The notes under the pieces were generated by a model that had not been told where the DNA came from, did not search any database, and worked only from the letters and a program-made list of their open reading frames with translations. Positions 8,086 through 19,125 of a stretch of 40,400 nt of DNA are shown one piece after another. Every line of letters starts with the position of its first letter. Within the stretch, counting starts at the first letter, position 1. A program made the translations under genes and the position numbers. The DNA is from Phycisphaerales bacterium (lineage in GTDB: Bacteria; Planctomycetota; Phycisphaerae; Phycisphaerales; UBA1924): the NCBI GenBank assembly GCA_028284805.1, contig JANQQZ010000067.1, positions 1 through 40,400 of the forward strand. The letters are read 5' to 3'.

Positions 8086-11000
8086 ATGACCGACACCCCT
8101 CCCCACCGCTACACCGCCGCGATGGCCAACGAGATCGAGCCCCGGTGGCAGGAGCACTGGGCCCAGCAGGGTGTCCACCGCACGCCCAACCCCGGGGACC
8201 CCGGTTTCGATGCCGCCAAGCCCAAGTTCTACGCGCTCGACATGTTCCCCTACCCCTCCGGCGCGGGCCTGCACGTGGGCCACCCCGAGGGCTACACCGC
8301 GACCGACATCGTGGGGCGCTACAAGCGGATGAAGGGCTTCAACGTCCTCCACCCGATGGGCTTCGACGCCTTCGGCCTGCCCGCCGAGCAGCACGCGATC
8401 AACACGGGCGAGCACCCCGCCTCGTTCACCCGAAAGACGATCGATACTTTCCGAGGCCAGCTCCAACGCTTCGGCTTCGCCTACGACTGGGACCGCGAGT
8501 TCGCGACCATCGACGAGGACTACTACAAGTGGACCCAGTGGATCTTCCTGCAGATCTACAACAGCTGGTTCGACCCCGAGACCAACAAGGCCAGGCCCAT
8601 CGCCGACCTGGTCGCGCTGATGGAATCGGGCGCCGGACGCGTCGGTCCCGACGGCGAGCTCATGCGCATCGGCCCCAACCAGCGCGCCACCGAATCGCTC
8701 GGCGGCGAGCCCGGCCTCGCGCGCCAGTGGCACGAGCTGTCTGCTGACGACCAGCGCACCTTCATCGATAGCCAGCGCCTCGCCTACGTGGGGGAGCAGA
8801 TCGTCAACTGGTGCCCCGCCCTGGGCACCGTGCTCGCCAACGAGGAGGTCATCGACGGACGCTCCGAGCGGGGCGGGCATCCTGTCCTCCGCAAGCCGCT
8901 CAAACAGTGGCTCTTCCGCATCACCGCCTACGCCGACCGGCTGCTCCAGGGCCTCAACGATCTCGACTGGCCCGAGTCGACCAAGACCCAGCAGCGCGAG
9001 TGGATCGGACGGAGCGAGGGAGCCGAGATCGACTTCCCGCTCGACATCGACACGGACGACCCCGACATCGACGCCGACCTGCCGCCCGCTCTGCGGGTCT
9101 TCACCACACGCCCCGACACGATCTTCGGCGCGACGTACATGGTCGTCGCACCCGAGCACGCGATGGTGGAAGCGGTGCTCGCCAACCCCCGCCCGGAAAC
9201 ACCGACCGATGACCTGAAGAAGTACGTCGAGTGGGCGAGCAACCGCTCCGACCTCGAACGCCAGGAGTCCAAGGAGAAAACCGGCTGCTTCACGGGCCTC
9301 TACGCGATCAACCCCGCGAACGGCGAGCGCATCCCGATCTGGACCGCGGACTACGTGCTTGTCTCCTATGGCTTCGGCGCGATCATGGCGGTGCCAGCGG
9401 GCGATGACCGCGATTACGAGTTCGCGAAGCAGTTCGATCTGCCGATCGTGGACGTGGTCTACCCGCGCACGATCTCGGCGATCGCCTATTACTGCGCACA
9501 TGCGACGGACGAAGAGATCGACGAAGGCCGCTGGAAGCGCGTGCTCGCCGACTTCCTTGGACTCATCACCACCGCAAATCTCGAGCAGGATGTCTTCGCC
9601 GACGGGCTCCGATCCGTCCGAGTCCGCCGGAGTGATCCGAGCACGGAAGGCCCGAGCGCATCGGAACTCGCCGAGAAGGGCTACATCGGCGCCCGCGGCT
9701 CGATCCGTGCGGAGTACGAGTCCTCGATCGACGACATCGGTGTCGGGTCCTTCGATGAGCTGCGTGCGCTCTTCACAGAGAAACGCTACCTCTCGCATAC
9801 TGGTGCCGCCTTTACTGGCGTGGGCGTCGCCGTGAACTCCGCGAACGACGCTCTCGCGCTCGACGGACTCGCAAAGGCCGACGCCATCGAGCGCACCATC
9901 GGCTGGCTCGAATCAACCGGCACCGGGCGACGCAGGATCAACTACCGGCTCCGCGACTGGCTCTTCAGCCGCCAGCGCTACTGGGGCGAGCCATTCCCGA
10001 TCGTCTTTGACGAGCAGGGCAACCATCACGGCGTCGCCGAATCCACGCTGCCCGTCACGCTGCCCGCCCTCGACGATTACCAGCCCGCCGAGAGCGAGGA
10101 CCCTCAGCCCCTGCTCGGCAAGGCGACCGAATGGGTCAACGTCACCGCGGGTGATGTTGGTGTCGAGGGGCTCGACCCGAGCACCCCGCTCGAGCGTGAG
10201 ACCAACACCATGCCAGGCTGGGCCGGCAGCTGCTGGTACCACATCCGCTACTGCGACGCCAAAAACCCCGACCGCTTCATCGGCAACGACGCCGACGCCT
10301 ACTGGCTGGGCGAGAACGGCGTCGATCTCTACATCGGTGGCGCCGAGCACGCGGTTCTTCACCTGCTTTACGCCCGCTTCTGGCACATGATCCTCCACGA
10401 CCTCGGTCATCTGCGCAGCCCTGAGCCCTACCGCAAGCTGTTCCATCAGGGGCTCATCACCAGCCACGCCTTCCAGCGGAAGGACAAGTCGCTTGTCCCC
10501 ATCGACGAGGTCGAAGAGCGCGACGGCGGCTTCGTGCACACCCCGACCGGCGACCCGGTCACGCAGACCATCGCCAAGATGTCCAAGAGCCTCAAGAACG
10601 TCGTCAACCCCGATGAGATCATCGAGCGCTTCGGTGTCGATACATTCCGCCTCTACGAGATGTACATGGGTCCGCTCGAGGCCAGCAAGCCCTGGAACAC
10701 CGACGACACCGTCGGCCTCCACCGCTTCCTGCAACGCGTCTGGCGCATGTGCGTGGACGAGGAAACCGGGGCGCTGCGTCTGATCGACCCGGGCGACGAG
10801 ACGCTGGAGAAGCTGCTGCACCGAACCATCGCCAAGGTCGGCGACGACATCGAGCGCCTGAGCTTCAACACCGCGATCGCAGCCATGATCGAGTTCGTCA
10901 ACGCCGCCTCGAAGACGGGCCTGAGCGCCGACCAGACCGACCGGTTCATGCGCATCCTCTCTCCCTTCGCTCCGCACATCGCCGAGGAGGTCCGGCACCG

Positions 11001-11259
11001 CCTTGGCATCCCCGGAGCGATCGCCCACGCCGAGTGGCCGAGCTATGACGAAGCGATGCTCACCGACGACGAGGTCGAGATCCCGGTGCAGCTCATGGGC
11101 AAGGTCAAGGCCCGCTTGAAGATGCCCGCCAACGCCGACCAGGACACGATGAAGGCGATCGCGCTCGAGGCCCCCGAGATCAAGCAGTTGCTCGATGGCA
11201 AGACCGTCCGCAAGGTGATCGTCGTGCCGGGTCAGATCGTCAACATCGTCGCGAACTGA
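8086..11259 (+). CDS. leuS: Leucyl-tRNA synthetase with large insertions
   Basis: Charges tRNA-Leu with leucine in the cytosol. Class I signatures are clear: PYPSGAGLHVGHPEGY (HIGH-type, about residues 56-71) and KMSKS near residue 831, with the editing-domain motif TTRPDTIFGATYMVV between them and a C-terminal anticodon-binding region. At 1057 aa it is well above the roughly 820-880 aa of most bacterial LeuS. Extra sequence includes about 60 residues before YVGEQIVNWCPALGTVLANE (about 170-225) and about 110 residues (about 460-570) in the editing region before FTGVGVAVNS. ATG 8086 has no Shine-Dalgarno but has TACACT nine bases upstream. An upstream extension of the open frame overlaps the previous gene and is rejected. 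Confidence 0.96.
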   Translation: MTDTPPHRYTAAMANEIEPRWQEHWAQQGVHRTPNPGDPGFDAAKPKFYALDMFPYPSGAGLHVGHPEGYTATDIVGRYKRMKGFNVLHPMGFDAFGLPAEQHAINTGEHPASFTRKTIDTFRGQLQRFGFAYDWDREFATIDEDYYKWTQWIFLQIYNSWFDPETNKARPIADLVALMESGAGRVGPDGELMRIGPNQRATESLGGEPGLARQWHELSADDQRTFIDSQRLAYVGEQIVNWCPALGTVLANEEVIDGRSERGGHPVLRKPLKQWLFRITAYADRLLQGLNDLDWPESTKTQQREWIGRSEGAEIDFPLDIDTDDPDIDADLPPALRVFTTRPDTIFGATYMVVAPEHAMVEAVLANPRPETPTDDLKKYVEWASNRSDLERQESKEKTGCFTGLYAINPANGERIPIWTADYVLVSYGFGAIMAVPAGDDRDYEFAKQFDLPIVDVVYPRTISAIAYYCAHATDEEIDEGRWKRVLADFLGLITTANLEQDVFADGLRSVRVRRSDPSTEGPSASELAEKGYIGARGSIRAEYESSIDDIGVGSFDELRALFTEKRYLSHTGAAFTGVGVAVNSANDALALDGLAKADAIERTIGWLESTGTGRRRINYRLRDWLFSRQRYWGEPFPIVFDEQGNHHGVAESTLPVTLPALDDYQPAESEDPQPLLGKATEWVNVTAGDVGVEGLDPSTPLERETNTMPGWAGSCWYHIRYCDAKNPDRFIGNDADAYWLGENGVDLYIGGAEHAVLHLLYARFWHMILHDLGHLRSPEPYRKLFHQGLITSHAFQRKDKSLVPIDEVEERDGGFVHTPTGDPVTQTIAKMSKSLKNVVNPDEIIERFGVDTFRLYEMYMGPLEASKPWNTDDTVGLHRFLQRVWRMCVDEETGALRLIDPGDETLEKLLHRTIAKVGDDIERLSFNTAIAAMIEFVNAASKTGLSADQTDRFMRILSPFAPHIAEEVRHRLGIPGAIAHAEWPSYDEAMLTDDEVEIPVQLMGKVKARLKMPANADQDTMKAIALEAPEIKQLLDGKTVRKVIVVPGQIVNIVAN

Positions 11260-11273
11260 GATCGGGGCACCTC

Positions 11274-12089
11274 ATGGACGACCGCTTCAAGCAGCTCCCG
11301 AGCGCCCTGCGCGAGCGGGCCCGACGCACGAGGCTCGCAGGCGTGCCCGCGCTCGTCGCGATCCCCGACCAAGCCCAGCCGGCTCCCGTCATGCTCTGGA
11401 TGCACGGGCGGACGGTCGACAAGGAGCTCGACCCGGGGCGGTACCTGCGCTGGATCCGCGCCGGCATCGCCGCAGTCTCCCTCGACCTTCCGGGGCACGG
11501 CGAACGCGAGGGCCCCCGCCTGCACGACCCGGACTGCACGCCGAAGCTGCTCGCGCAGATGCTGGGTGAGATCGACGCGGTTCTGGATGCTCTGCGCGAT
11601 CTGCCCGACGCCGCCTTGCTCGACTTCGATCGCGTCGGCATCGGGGGCATGTCCGCCGGGGGCATGGTGACGCTCCGTCGCCTGTGCGACGATCACCCGT
11701 TCGTCTGCGCCGCGGTCGAGTCGACCACGGGCTGGCTCGGTGAGCTCTACGAGCCCACGCTCACCGACGCGCCGACCTGGCCCGTCGACCACGACTCGGA
11801 GGTCGTCGAGCCGATCGACCCGAAGCGCCACCTCGGGGGCTTCCGCCCGATCCCGCTTCTCGTGCTTCACTCCGAGGCCGACCAGACCGTGCCCTGGGCG
11901 GGCATGCGGGCGTTCCTCGATGCACTCGGCGACCGCTACGAGCAGGGCGGGGCTTCGCGCGAGCTCGTCGAGATCACGACCTGGCCCGAGACCGGCGCCC
12001 CGTTCGAGCACGCGGGCTTCGGCAAGGTCGCCGCCCAGGCCAAGAACATCCAGACGGAGTTCCTGACCCGCCGCCTGCTCGACGCCTGA
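11274..12089 (+). CDS. Alpha/beta hydrolase (serine esterase/peptidase-like)
   Basis: The 271-aa product has the alpha/beta-hydrolase plan: an oxyanion-hole segment MLWMHGRTVD, SLDLPGHGER after strand 4, the nucleophile elbow GIGGMSAGGMV with the catalytic Ser, an acidic residue in LVLHSEADQTVP, and a C-terminal EHAGF supplying His. This resembles prolyl-oligopeptidase/dienelactone-hydrolase-like esterases. No signal peptide is seen, so it is probably cytosolic. The start ATG is 14 nt after leuS with GGGG upstream, and the following transporter gene starts 19 nt after its stop, so all may be cotranscribed. The substrate cannot be named. Confidence 0.85.
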   Translation: MDDRFKQLPSALRERARRTRLAGVPALVAIPDQAQPAPVMLWMHGRTVDKELDPGRYLRWIRAGIAAVSLDLPGHGEREGPRLHDPDCTPKLLAQMLGEIDAVLDALRDLPDAALLDFDRVGIGGMSAGGMVTLRRLCDDHPFVCAAVESTTGWLGELYEPTLTDAPTWPVDHDSEVVEPIDPKRHLGGFRPIPLLVLHSEADQTVPWAGMRAFLDALGDRYEQGGASRELVEITTWPETGAPFEHAGFGKVAAQAKNIQTEFLTRRLLDA

Positions 12090-12094
12090 CCCGC

Positions 12095-12100
12095 TACGCT
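12095..12100 (+). promoter_or_regulatory. -10 element of the MFS transporter gene (leaderless type)
   Basis: TACGCT with seven bases to the GTG start at 12108 and no Shine-Dalgarno. It lies directly after the hydrolase stop codon. It would allow the transporter gene to be transcribed independently as a leaderless message. Confidence 0.4.
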
Positions 12101-12107
12101 GAATCGC

Positions 12108-13427
12108 GTGAAGCTCAAGCTCAATCCCTTCGCAGGCCTGCCCAACCCCAAGATCGTCTGGGCCTGGGGCATGTTCGACCTGGCCAACCAGTCCTTCACG
12201 CTGCTCATCAACACGCTGCTTTTCGCCATCTACTTCAAGGAGGTCGTCGTCGCCGACCCGGCCCGCGGCACCTCGCTCTGGTCGGTCGCCTTCTCGAGCA
12301 GCATGCTGCTCGTGGTCGTCTGCTCGCCCGTGCTCGGCGCGATCGCCGACGTGCGAGGCACGCGCAAGCTGGTGCTCATGACCGTGGGCGTGCTGTGCGC
12401 CACGCTGACGTGCGCCCTCTCGCTCGTCGAGCCCGGGTTGATTGCGCTCGCCATGCTGCTCTACATCCCCGCCAACTTCTGCTACCAGATCAGCGAGAAC
12501 TTCCTCGCATCGTTCCTGCCCAGCGTCTCGACGCCCCGCAACATCGGGCGCATCAGCGCGACGGGGTGGGCCATGGGCTACGCCGGCGCGCTGATGCTCC
12601 TCGTGCTCACGCTCGGGGCGATGCTCACACTGGGCCTCGAGGACCCGCCCAACTGGAGGCCGCTCTTCGTCTTCGCGGGCCTCTGGTTCATGCTCAACAT
12701 GCTCCCCTCGGCGCTGATCCTCCGTGAGCCCCCAACCGATCACGCGACTCATGGCACGGGCTCGCTCGTGGGCGAGGCCACCGCGCGGATGCGAGACACG
12801 CTCAGGAGCGCCTCGCAGTACCGTCAGTTGGTCACCTTCCTCACCGCGTTCTTCGTCTTCGGCATGGGCGTGCAGGTCATCATCGCCTTCGCGGCCATCC
12901 TCGCGGGCGACTTCGGCATCACAGGCACGGGCCTCGTGCTGTTCGTCCTCCAGATCACGCTGACCGCCGGGGCCGCCGCGGTCGTCACAGGCTTCTTTCA
13001 GGACACGATTGGTGCCAAGACCACCGTCATCGTGTACCTCGTGGTCTGGATGATCAGCGCCCTCGCCCTGCTCGGCATCAGCCTCGTCCCGAGCAAGCCC
13101 CAGTGGCTCTTCTGGATCGTCGGCAACGGCATCGGGTTCGGGATCGGGGGGATCGGCACCGCCAGCCGCTCGCTTGTGGGCAGGTTCACGCCCGCCCACA
13201 AGACCGCGGAGTTCTTCGGCCTGTGGGGCATGGTGTACAAGCTCGCGGGGGTGGTCGGCGTGCTGAGCTTCGGTCAGGTCAACGCATGGATCGGGATGTC
13301 CGCTTCGCTCGCGCTGCTGCTGGCCTTCTTCGCGGTCGGGCTCGTCATGACACTCGCGGTCCGAGAAACCGCGGGTCTGCGCGCCGCCCGGCGCGCAGAG
13401 CGATCCGCGAACCCGTCCGACGCGTAA
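12108..13427 (+). CDS. MFS transporter, UMF1/Atg22-like
   Basis: The 439-aa product is an integral inner-membrane protein with about twelve hydrophobic segments. The N-terminal [17 protein letters not shown] is characteristic of the UMF1 (Atg22-like) branch of the major facilitator superfamily, where a W-x-x-YDWANS/FDLANQ-type motif starts helix 1. The loop with VRGTRKL fits the MFS helix 2-3 loop. The C-terminus is Arg/Ala-rich and cytosolic. The start is a GTG without a Shine-Dalgarno but with a TACGCT seven bases upstream. Substrates of bacterial members are mostly unknown; export of small metabolites is only a guess. The gene lies between an esterase and trpB, with 11 nt to trpB. Confidence 0.88.
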   Translation: MKLKLNPFAGLPNPKIVWAWGMFDLANQSFTLLINTLLFAIYFKEVVVADPARGTSLWSVAFSSSMLLVVVCSPVLGAIADVRGTRKLVLMTVGVLCATLTCALSLVEPGLIALAMLLYIPANFCYQISENFLASFLPSVSTPRNIGRISATGWAMGYAGALMLLVLTLGAMLTLGLEDPPNWRPLFVFAGLWFMLNMLPSALILREPPTDHATHGTGSLVGEATARMRDTLRSASQYRQLVTFLTAFFVFGMGVQVIIAFAAILAGDFGITGTGLVLFVLQITLTAGAAAVVTGFFQDTIGAKTTVIVYLVVWMISALALLGISLVPSKPQWLFWIVGNGIGFGIGGIGTASRSLVGRFTPAHKTAEFFGLWGMVYKLAGVVGVLSFGQVNAWIGMSASLALLLAFFAVGLVMTLAVRETAGLRAARRAERSANPSDA

Positions 13428-13430
13428 ACT
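13425..13430 (+). promoter_or_regulatory. -10 element of trpB (leaderless type)
   Basis: TAAACT overlaps the transporter stop codon (TAA) and lies eight bases before the trpB ATG. No Shine-Dalgarno sequence is present before the ATG. Confidence 0.4.
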
Positions 13431-13438
13431 CGCACGTC

Positions 13439-14668
<1,230 letters not shown>

Positions 14669-14675
14669 CGACCGA

Positions 14676-16049
14676 TCAACCTCGCCGCGATGGCCTCAGC
14701 ATGAGCGCGATCCTGCCCACAAACGACCGAACCGCGTGCACACGCAGGTACGCCCGCAGGCGTCGCAGCCCGCGATCCTCACCGTCGACCTCAAGCCCGT
14801 GGCGCACCCAGTACCGTGCCCGGAAGAGCTCGCCGCGACGCAGGTGCGCGACAGCAAGGTTGTGCATCGGAGCCACGAAGTCGGGGCGCCGCTGCAGGGC
14901 GCGCCGAGCGGCTTCGATCCCATCGCACGTGCGTCCCGAGGACAGCAGCGCGACGCTCTGCAGATGATACCCGGACGCGTCGTCGGGTCGCTGCTCGACC
15001 ATCAACTCGCCGGCCGTCTTCGCTTCATCCGCGAGCGAGAGCTCCAGCAGCAACCCAGCGAGTTCCTGCAGGGAGCTGTAGTCGTAATCCCCGGGCGAAC
15101 GCCTGATCTCCGCGAGCTCCTGCTTCACGAACACCCTCGCCGCGCGCAGATCACCGCGGTCACGCTGGTCAGACTGCAACAAGACCCTGGCGAGCCGGAG
15201 GCGCACCGACCCGTAGGCCGCGTCGAGCTTCTCGACGACCGCGTAGTGACGATGCGCTAGATCCAGGTCGCGTCGCTCCTCCGCGAGCTCGCCAAGACTC
15301 AGGTGCGCGTCCAGATGATCCGGCACGAGCTCCAACGCGCGCCGGAGCTTCTCGTCCGCCTCGACCGGACGGTTCATGTCCATCAACAGCTGGCCGAAAT
15401 CCACGATGGTGTCGGCATCGCCCGGGTTGGACCGGATCTCACGGAGATAGAGCTGACGCGCCCGCTCGAGCCGGCCTGTCAGCGAGCACGCGTACGCCAA
15501 GCGAGCAAACACCCGCGGCAGCCCCGGGTCGAGCTTCGCGGCTTCCTGCAAGCACCACATCGCGCGGTCCAGCTGGCGACGATCGATCAAGCTCTCCGCG
15601 AGCGTCGAATACGCCGAAGCGTTCTTGGGATCGAGCTGCACAGCCAGGTAGAAGTGCAGCTCCGCGTCCTCGTGCCTGTCGGCGAGGGCGTGCACGTCGA
15701 TGAGCTGCACGTGCGCGTCGACACACTCCGGGTCGCGCTCCAGCGCCTGCTCGAGCCATGCCCGTGCTTCCTCGGAACGATCGAGCTCAAGCAGGAGCCC
15801 CGAGATCTCGAGGCAGGCCTGCGTCTCGAGCCCGTCTGCGAGCTCATGGGCCTCACGGAACGCCTCGATCGCGGGCTCGGACCGCCCCGCCGCTGCGAGC
15901 GTCAGGCCAAGATTGAAGTGCCACTCGGCCTGATACGGATTCAGCCGCAGGGCACGACGCAGGGCGGATTCCGCCTCGTCCCACCGACCCAGCTCATAGA
16001 GCTCGTGGGCCCGCTCGACGTGCTGCTCTGCCTCCTGCCACTCGTTCAT
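14676..16049 (-). CDS. TPR-repeat protein
   Basis: The 457-aa product is almost entirely tetratricopeptide repeats, about ten 34-residue units from residue 5 to about 430. Examples are YELGRWDEAESALRRALRLN followed by AEWHFNLGLTLAAAGRSEPA, and a last unit around DFVAPMHNLAVAHLRRGELF. The C-terminus is basic (MLRPSRRG). There is no signal peptide or catalytic domain, so it is probably a cytosolic scaffold. The frame is open 46 codons further upstream, but ATG 16049 has GGGAG at good spacing and starts the first repeat. It is convergent with trpB and divergent from the secreted HEAT-like gene. Confidence 0.85.
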   Translation of the reverse strand: MNEWQEAEQHVERAHELYELGRWDEAESALRRALRLNPYQAEWHFNLGLTLAAAGRSEPAIEAFREAHELADGLETQACLEISGLLLELDRSEEARAWLEQALERDPECVDAHVQLIDVHALADRHEDAELHFYLAVQLDPKNASAYSTLAESLIDRRQLDRAMWCLQEAAKLDPGLPRVFARLAYACSLTGRLERARQLYLREIRSNPGDADTIVDFGQLLMDMNRPVEADEKLRRALELVPDHLDAHLSLGELAEERRDLDLAHRHYAVVEKLDAAYGSVRLRLARVLLQSDQRDRGDLRAARVFVKQELAEIRRSPGDYDYSSLQELAGLLLELSLADEAKTAGELMVEQRPDDASGYHLQSVALLSSGRTCDGIEAARRALQRRPDFVAPMHNLAVAHLRRGELFRARYWVRHGLEVDGEDRGLRRLRAYLRVHAVRSFVGRIALMLRPSRRG

Positions 16050-16128
16050 CGCGGCTCCCGCGCTGTCAGCCCGCGGCAATCCGCCGCGGATCCGCTCCAT
16101 ACCCGAGTCCTTCGGGTCGAACCGATAG

Positions 16129-16134
16129 TAGTAT
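16129..16134 (+). promoter_or_regulatory. Possible -10 of the secreted HEAT-like gene
   Basis: TAGTAT inside the A/T-rich patch GATAGTAGTATCGA, 38 nt before ATG 16173. A leader containing CGAGG follows. It lies in the 123-nt divergent gap between this gene and the TPR gene. The -35 is unclear. Confidence 0.3.
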
Positions 16135-16172
16135 CGACTGGCGGAACGTGTTCGCCGAAATCCGAGGCACCC

Positions 16173-18101
16173 ATGCACGCCGAGCACCGCAAGATACCTT
16201 ACAAAATACGATCGATTTTGCTCCGAGGATGCCTGATCGCATTGGCGATGTCGCTCGCGAGCGCCGCGCCGGGCGCACAGCCAAGCTCTGCCCGGGTCCT
16301 CGCCGACACGTCCGCCACCGATGAGGCGCGGCTCGCCGCGGCGAGCACGCTCGTCCGGAATGCCACCACCGAGAACGACGTCCGCGCCATCAACTCGCTG
16401 CTCTCGCGAGAAACCGACGGCACGACCCGACGCATCCTGATCGACGCGATCGCCAACGCCCCGCTCGTCGTCGACGGACTCGACGAGCCGCTCATCGGGC
16501 TGGTCGGGCTCGGCGCTCCTGCGGACCGTCCCGCTACGCTCCGCGCCCTCGGATCAACCGCGACCCAGCGCGCCGCCCGCGTGCTCGTCAACCACGCCGC
16601 ACCGTTCATGCCATCGGAGGTGAGCGAGGCAGCCTTCGACAGCCTGATCCGGATGACCGGCCGGGCTGATCTGGGAACGGATCATGACACCTGGCGCGAG
16701 TGGTTCGACAGCGTCATCGACCTGGAAGAGCCGGAGTGGCACCGCGAGCTCCTGCGGGGCCTCCGCGGGCATGCCGACACGCTCAATCGCGACCTTGACT
16801 CCGCCTTCCTCGCGACCACCGATATCTACAAGCGCCACTTCCGCGTCGTGCCCTTCCAGGACCGCGACGGCCTGCTCGCCGAGATGCTCCGCGCCGGGGG
16901 CGCGCTGCAGCAGCTGGGCATCGAGCTGCTGTACCGCGAGATCGCAAGCAACCGCCAGATCGGCGACGCGGTGGGCGAAGCCGCCATCGAGATCCTCGCG
17001 AGTCACACGACCGAGACCAGGATCGAGGCCGCGCGTCTCCTGGCCACGCTCCGTCCCCGCGAGGCGGGCACACGCCTCACGCGCGCGCTGGAGATCGAGA
17101 CCGAGCCGCCAGCCGCAAAGGCCCTCCTGGCGGCGTGCGCCCGCTGGCCCCGCGTCGCCGCAGTGCAGCCCGCGTTGCGCTGGCTCGAGTTCGGCAGCGA
17201 GACGCGTGACGAGGCCGCGGCGCTGCTCTTTGCGCTCGATGCCGAAGGCCTGCTGACCAGCCCGGCCGACCGTAGGCGGGTCGCGGCGGCCCTCCGATCC
17301 GCGGGCCCTGCCAAGCTCACACCCGACGGGCTCCGCCTCATGGTCCTAACCGGCAACGAGCTCGATCGCGAAGCCATCGCATCGCTGATCGACGACAGCG
17401 ACGCGAGCACCCGCGGGGCCGCCGCCGCAGCTCTCGCAAAGCGCCCCGAGTTTGCGGGACGCGTCATCAACGCCGCGACCCTCGACCCGACGCTCTACCC
17501 CGCGGCCGTCACCGCGATCGCATCGCACCGACCGACGCCGCAGGGGTACGCCATGCTGCGTCAGATCCAGCCCCCCACGCCCGTTGCGGCGAACACCGGG
17601 CTTCTTGCCGTCGCCCGGTCGATGACACTCCCCGACCTGCTCGAGGCCGCCGAGACGCACGAGAGCGATCCCGAGATGCGCGTCGCCATTCTCTCGACCG
17701 TGGGCACGGCCGCCGCCTCTCCCGCCGAACGCGAGCTCATCAACCGCACGAAGCTCCTGCTCGCCGAGACCCAGCTCGAACTCGAGCACCCGGAGCCTGC
17801 GCTGGCCAGCCTGGCGCAGGTCGTGTCGTCCGACGACGCAACCACGAGCAGGGTCACCGAACTCCGAGTCACGAGCCTGCTCTGGCTCAACCGGATCGAA
17901 GAAGCCTCGGCTCTCGAAACGGGAGCCGAAACTTGGCTGCGCGCAATCGACCGGTTCGCGGACGAACCGCACGCACCGCAGATCGCCAACGCGACACTCG
18001 CGCGGTTCGAGGGTGTCTTGCAGCAAGAGGAGCGCGAGCGTCTCAGCGCGATCGTCCAGATCGCCGAAAGCGGGACGGACTCGGAGCAGACCGGCGGGTA
18101 G
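16173..18101 (+). CDS. Secreted HEAT-like repeat protein
   Basis: Encodes 642 aa with an Arg/Lys-rich N-terminus followed by a hydrophobic signal segment (about residues 14-34, ending SAAPGAQ), so it is probably exported. The rest is a long array of Ala/Leu helical pairs resembling HEAT/Armadillo repeats (for example TRRILIDAIANAPLVVD, AVGEAAIEILASHTTETRIEAARLLATL, ASTRGAAAAALAKRPE), with a helical TPR-like end (about 550-642). No catalytic motif is recognised. ATG 16173 has CGAGG upstream; the open frame further upstream overlaps the TPR gene and is rejected. The stop abuts the stop of the convergent kinase-like gene. Likely a periplasmic scaffold; partner unknown. Confidence 0.8.
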   Translation: MHAEHRKIPYKIRSILLRGCLIALAMSLASAAPGAQPSSARVLADTSATDEARLAAASTLVRNATTENDVRAINSLLSRETDGTTRRILIDAIANAPLVVDGLDEPLIGLVGLGAPADRPATLRALGSTATQRAARVLVNHAAPFMPSEVSEAAFDSLIRMTGRADLGTDHDTWREWFDSVIDLEEPEWHRELLRGLRGHADTLNRDLDSAFLATTDIYKRHFRVVPFQDRDGLLAEMLRAGGALQQLGIELLYREIASNRQIGDAVGEAAIEILASHTTETRIEAARLLATLRPREAGTRLTRALEIETEPPAAKALLAACARWPRVAAVQPALRWLEFGSETRDEAAALLFALDAEGLLTSPADRRRVAAALRSAGPAKLTPDGLRLMVLTGNELDREAIASLIDDSDASTRGAAAAALAKRPEFAGRVINAATLDPTLYPAAVTAIASHRPTPQGYAMLRQIQPPTPVAANTGLLAVARSMTLPDLLEAAETHESDPEMRVAILSTVGTAAASPAERELINRTKLLLAETQLELEHPEPALASLAQVVSSDDATTSRVTELRVTSLLWLNRIEEASALETGAETWLRAIDRFADEPHAPQIANATLARFEGVLQQEERERLSAIVQIAESGTDSEQTGG

Positions 18102-18914
18102 CTAGACGCCCGAGCGCCGGCGTGTAAAGCTGATCCGGCTCACCGAACGCTTCCCGCCGATCTCCACGACGGGGGTCTCGTCGAACACGCGACCGAGGGC
18201 TGCTCGCAGCTGTGCTGCAGAGGTGTACCCACGCGCCGGATCCAACCCCTCCGCGATGAACGCGTCCCAGCCCTCGGCGAGCCCGCTGACCAGGCGTGTC
18301 GGCGCAATGGGCTGCTCTCCGGGCGCGATGCCAGTCAGCAGCTCGTACCCGATCATCACCACGCTGCGCAGTTCGGCACGGCGCGCCTCCTCGAGAGGAC
18401 GGCCGTCCGACACACCCAGCCCGGGCAACTCGACCAGCAGGCAACCGGCGCGGTCGATCTGGACGCAACCGAGCGAGAGCTCGCCGTGCGGCCCGCAGCT
18501 GCGCTGGATGATCTCAACGGCCTCGATCAGTTGCCCCAGGGCGCGGCTCACCTCGAGCGGCTCGAACTGCCCGCCCTTGTCTCCAAGCAGATCAGAGAGC
18601 AGGAGCAGCCCGTCGTGGTCGCCTGTGTAGGGCGAGATGATCCACGCAGACTCCCCGCCGGCAAACGCGAACTGTTCGATCGGCAGCACGTGCGGGCAGT
18701 CCACACGCGAAGCGATCGAGACCGCCTCGAGGAATCCTTCCCGCCCGTACCCCGCCGGGATCGGCAGGCGGAACGCCACATGATGCGTCGAACGCTCAGG
18801 GTCCACAACGAGGTACCGCTCGGCACGCGCACACGGACGCAGCGGGCGGACGATCTCGTACGCGCCAAAGCCGAGCGACATCGCACCCTGGTCACGGGGG
18901 TCCGAATCGGTCAT
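18102..18914 (-). CDS. Degenerate protein-kinase-like protein (pseudokinase)
   Basis: The 270-aa product looks like a shortened Ser/Thr-kinase fold. It starts with FGAYEIVRPLRP, then a strand pair with HHVAFRLPI in the place of the ATP-binding VAxK, where Lys is replaced by Arg. ASRVDCPHVLPIEQF resembles the helix-C/strand-4 region. GPHGELSLGCVQID stands where kinases have HxDLKxxN, and VELPGLGVSDG where they have DFG; both catalytic Asp residues are absent. The C-terminal GWDAFIAEGLDPARGYTSAAQL matches the lobe-end pattern of bacterial kinases. I infer a non-catalytic binding protein. ATG 18914 has GGAG nine bases upstream; 72 further open codons upstream are rejected. Confidence 0.65.
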   Translation of the reverse strand: MTDSDPRDQGAMSLGFGAYEIVRPLRPCARAERYLVVDPERSTHHVAFRLPIPAGYGREGFLEAVSIASRVDCPHVLPIEQFAFAGGESAWIISPYTGDHDGLLLLSDLLGDKGGQFEPLEVSRALGQLIEAVEIIQRSCGPHGELSLGCVQIDRAGCLLVELPGLGVSDGRPLEEARRAELRSVVMIGYELLTGIAPGEQPIAPTRLVSGLAEGWDAFIAEGLDPARGYTSAAQLRAALGRVFDETPVVEIGGKRSVSRISFTRRRSGV

Positions 18915-19125
18915 CAAACGTATCTCCGTCGCCCGGCGCGGCTTCCTGCCATTCTGCGCCAGGCCGTCCCACGATCTCTGACCCGCACTAGAGCGGGATC
19001 TCCATCCCTGCGGGTCATGCCGAGCGGCCGGTTCAAGACCCAAGCGTAGACATCGGCCCACCCCCTCGGTCGACTTTGATTCAGAATACCTTTCATTCAC
19101 CGTACACGAAACGCCACTCATTCGA

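Noticed and set aside
7846-9798. 650-aa minus-strand open frame
   Set aside because: Antisense of leuS with no recognisable domain.
11232-13199. 655-aa minus-strand open frame
   Set aside because: It is the antisense of the hydrolase and transporter genes; its composition (Arg, Gly, Glu, His, Asp) is the usual shadow of G+C-rich codons and no domain is seen.
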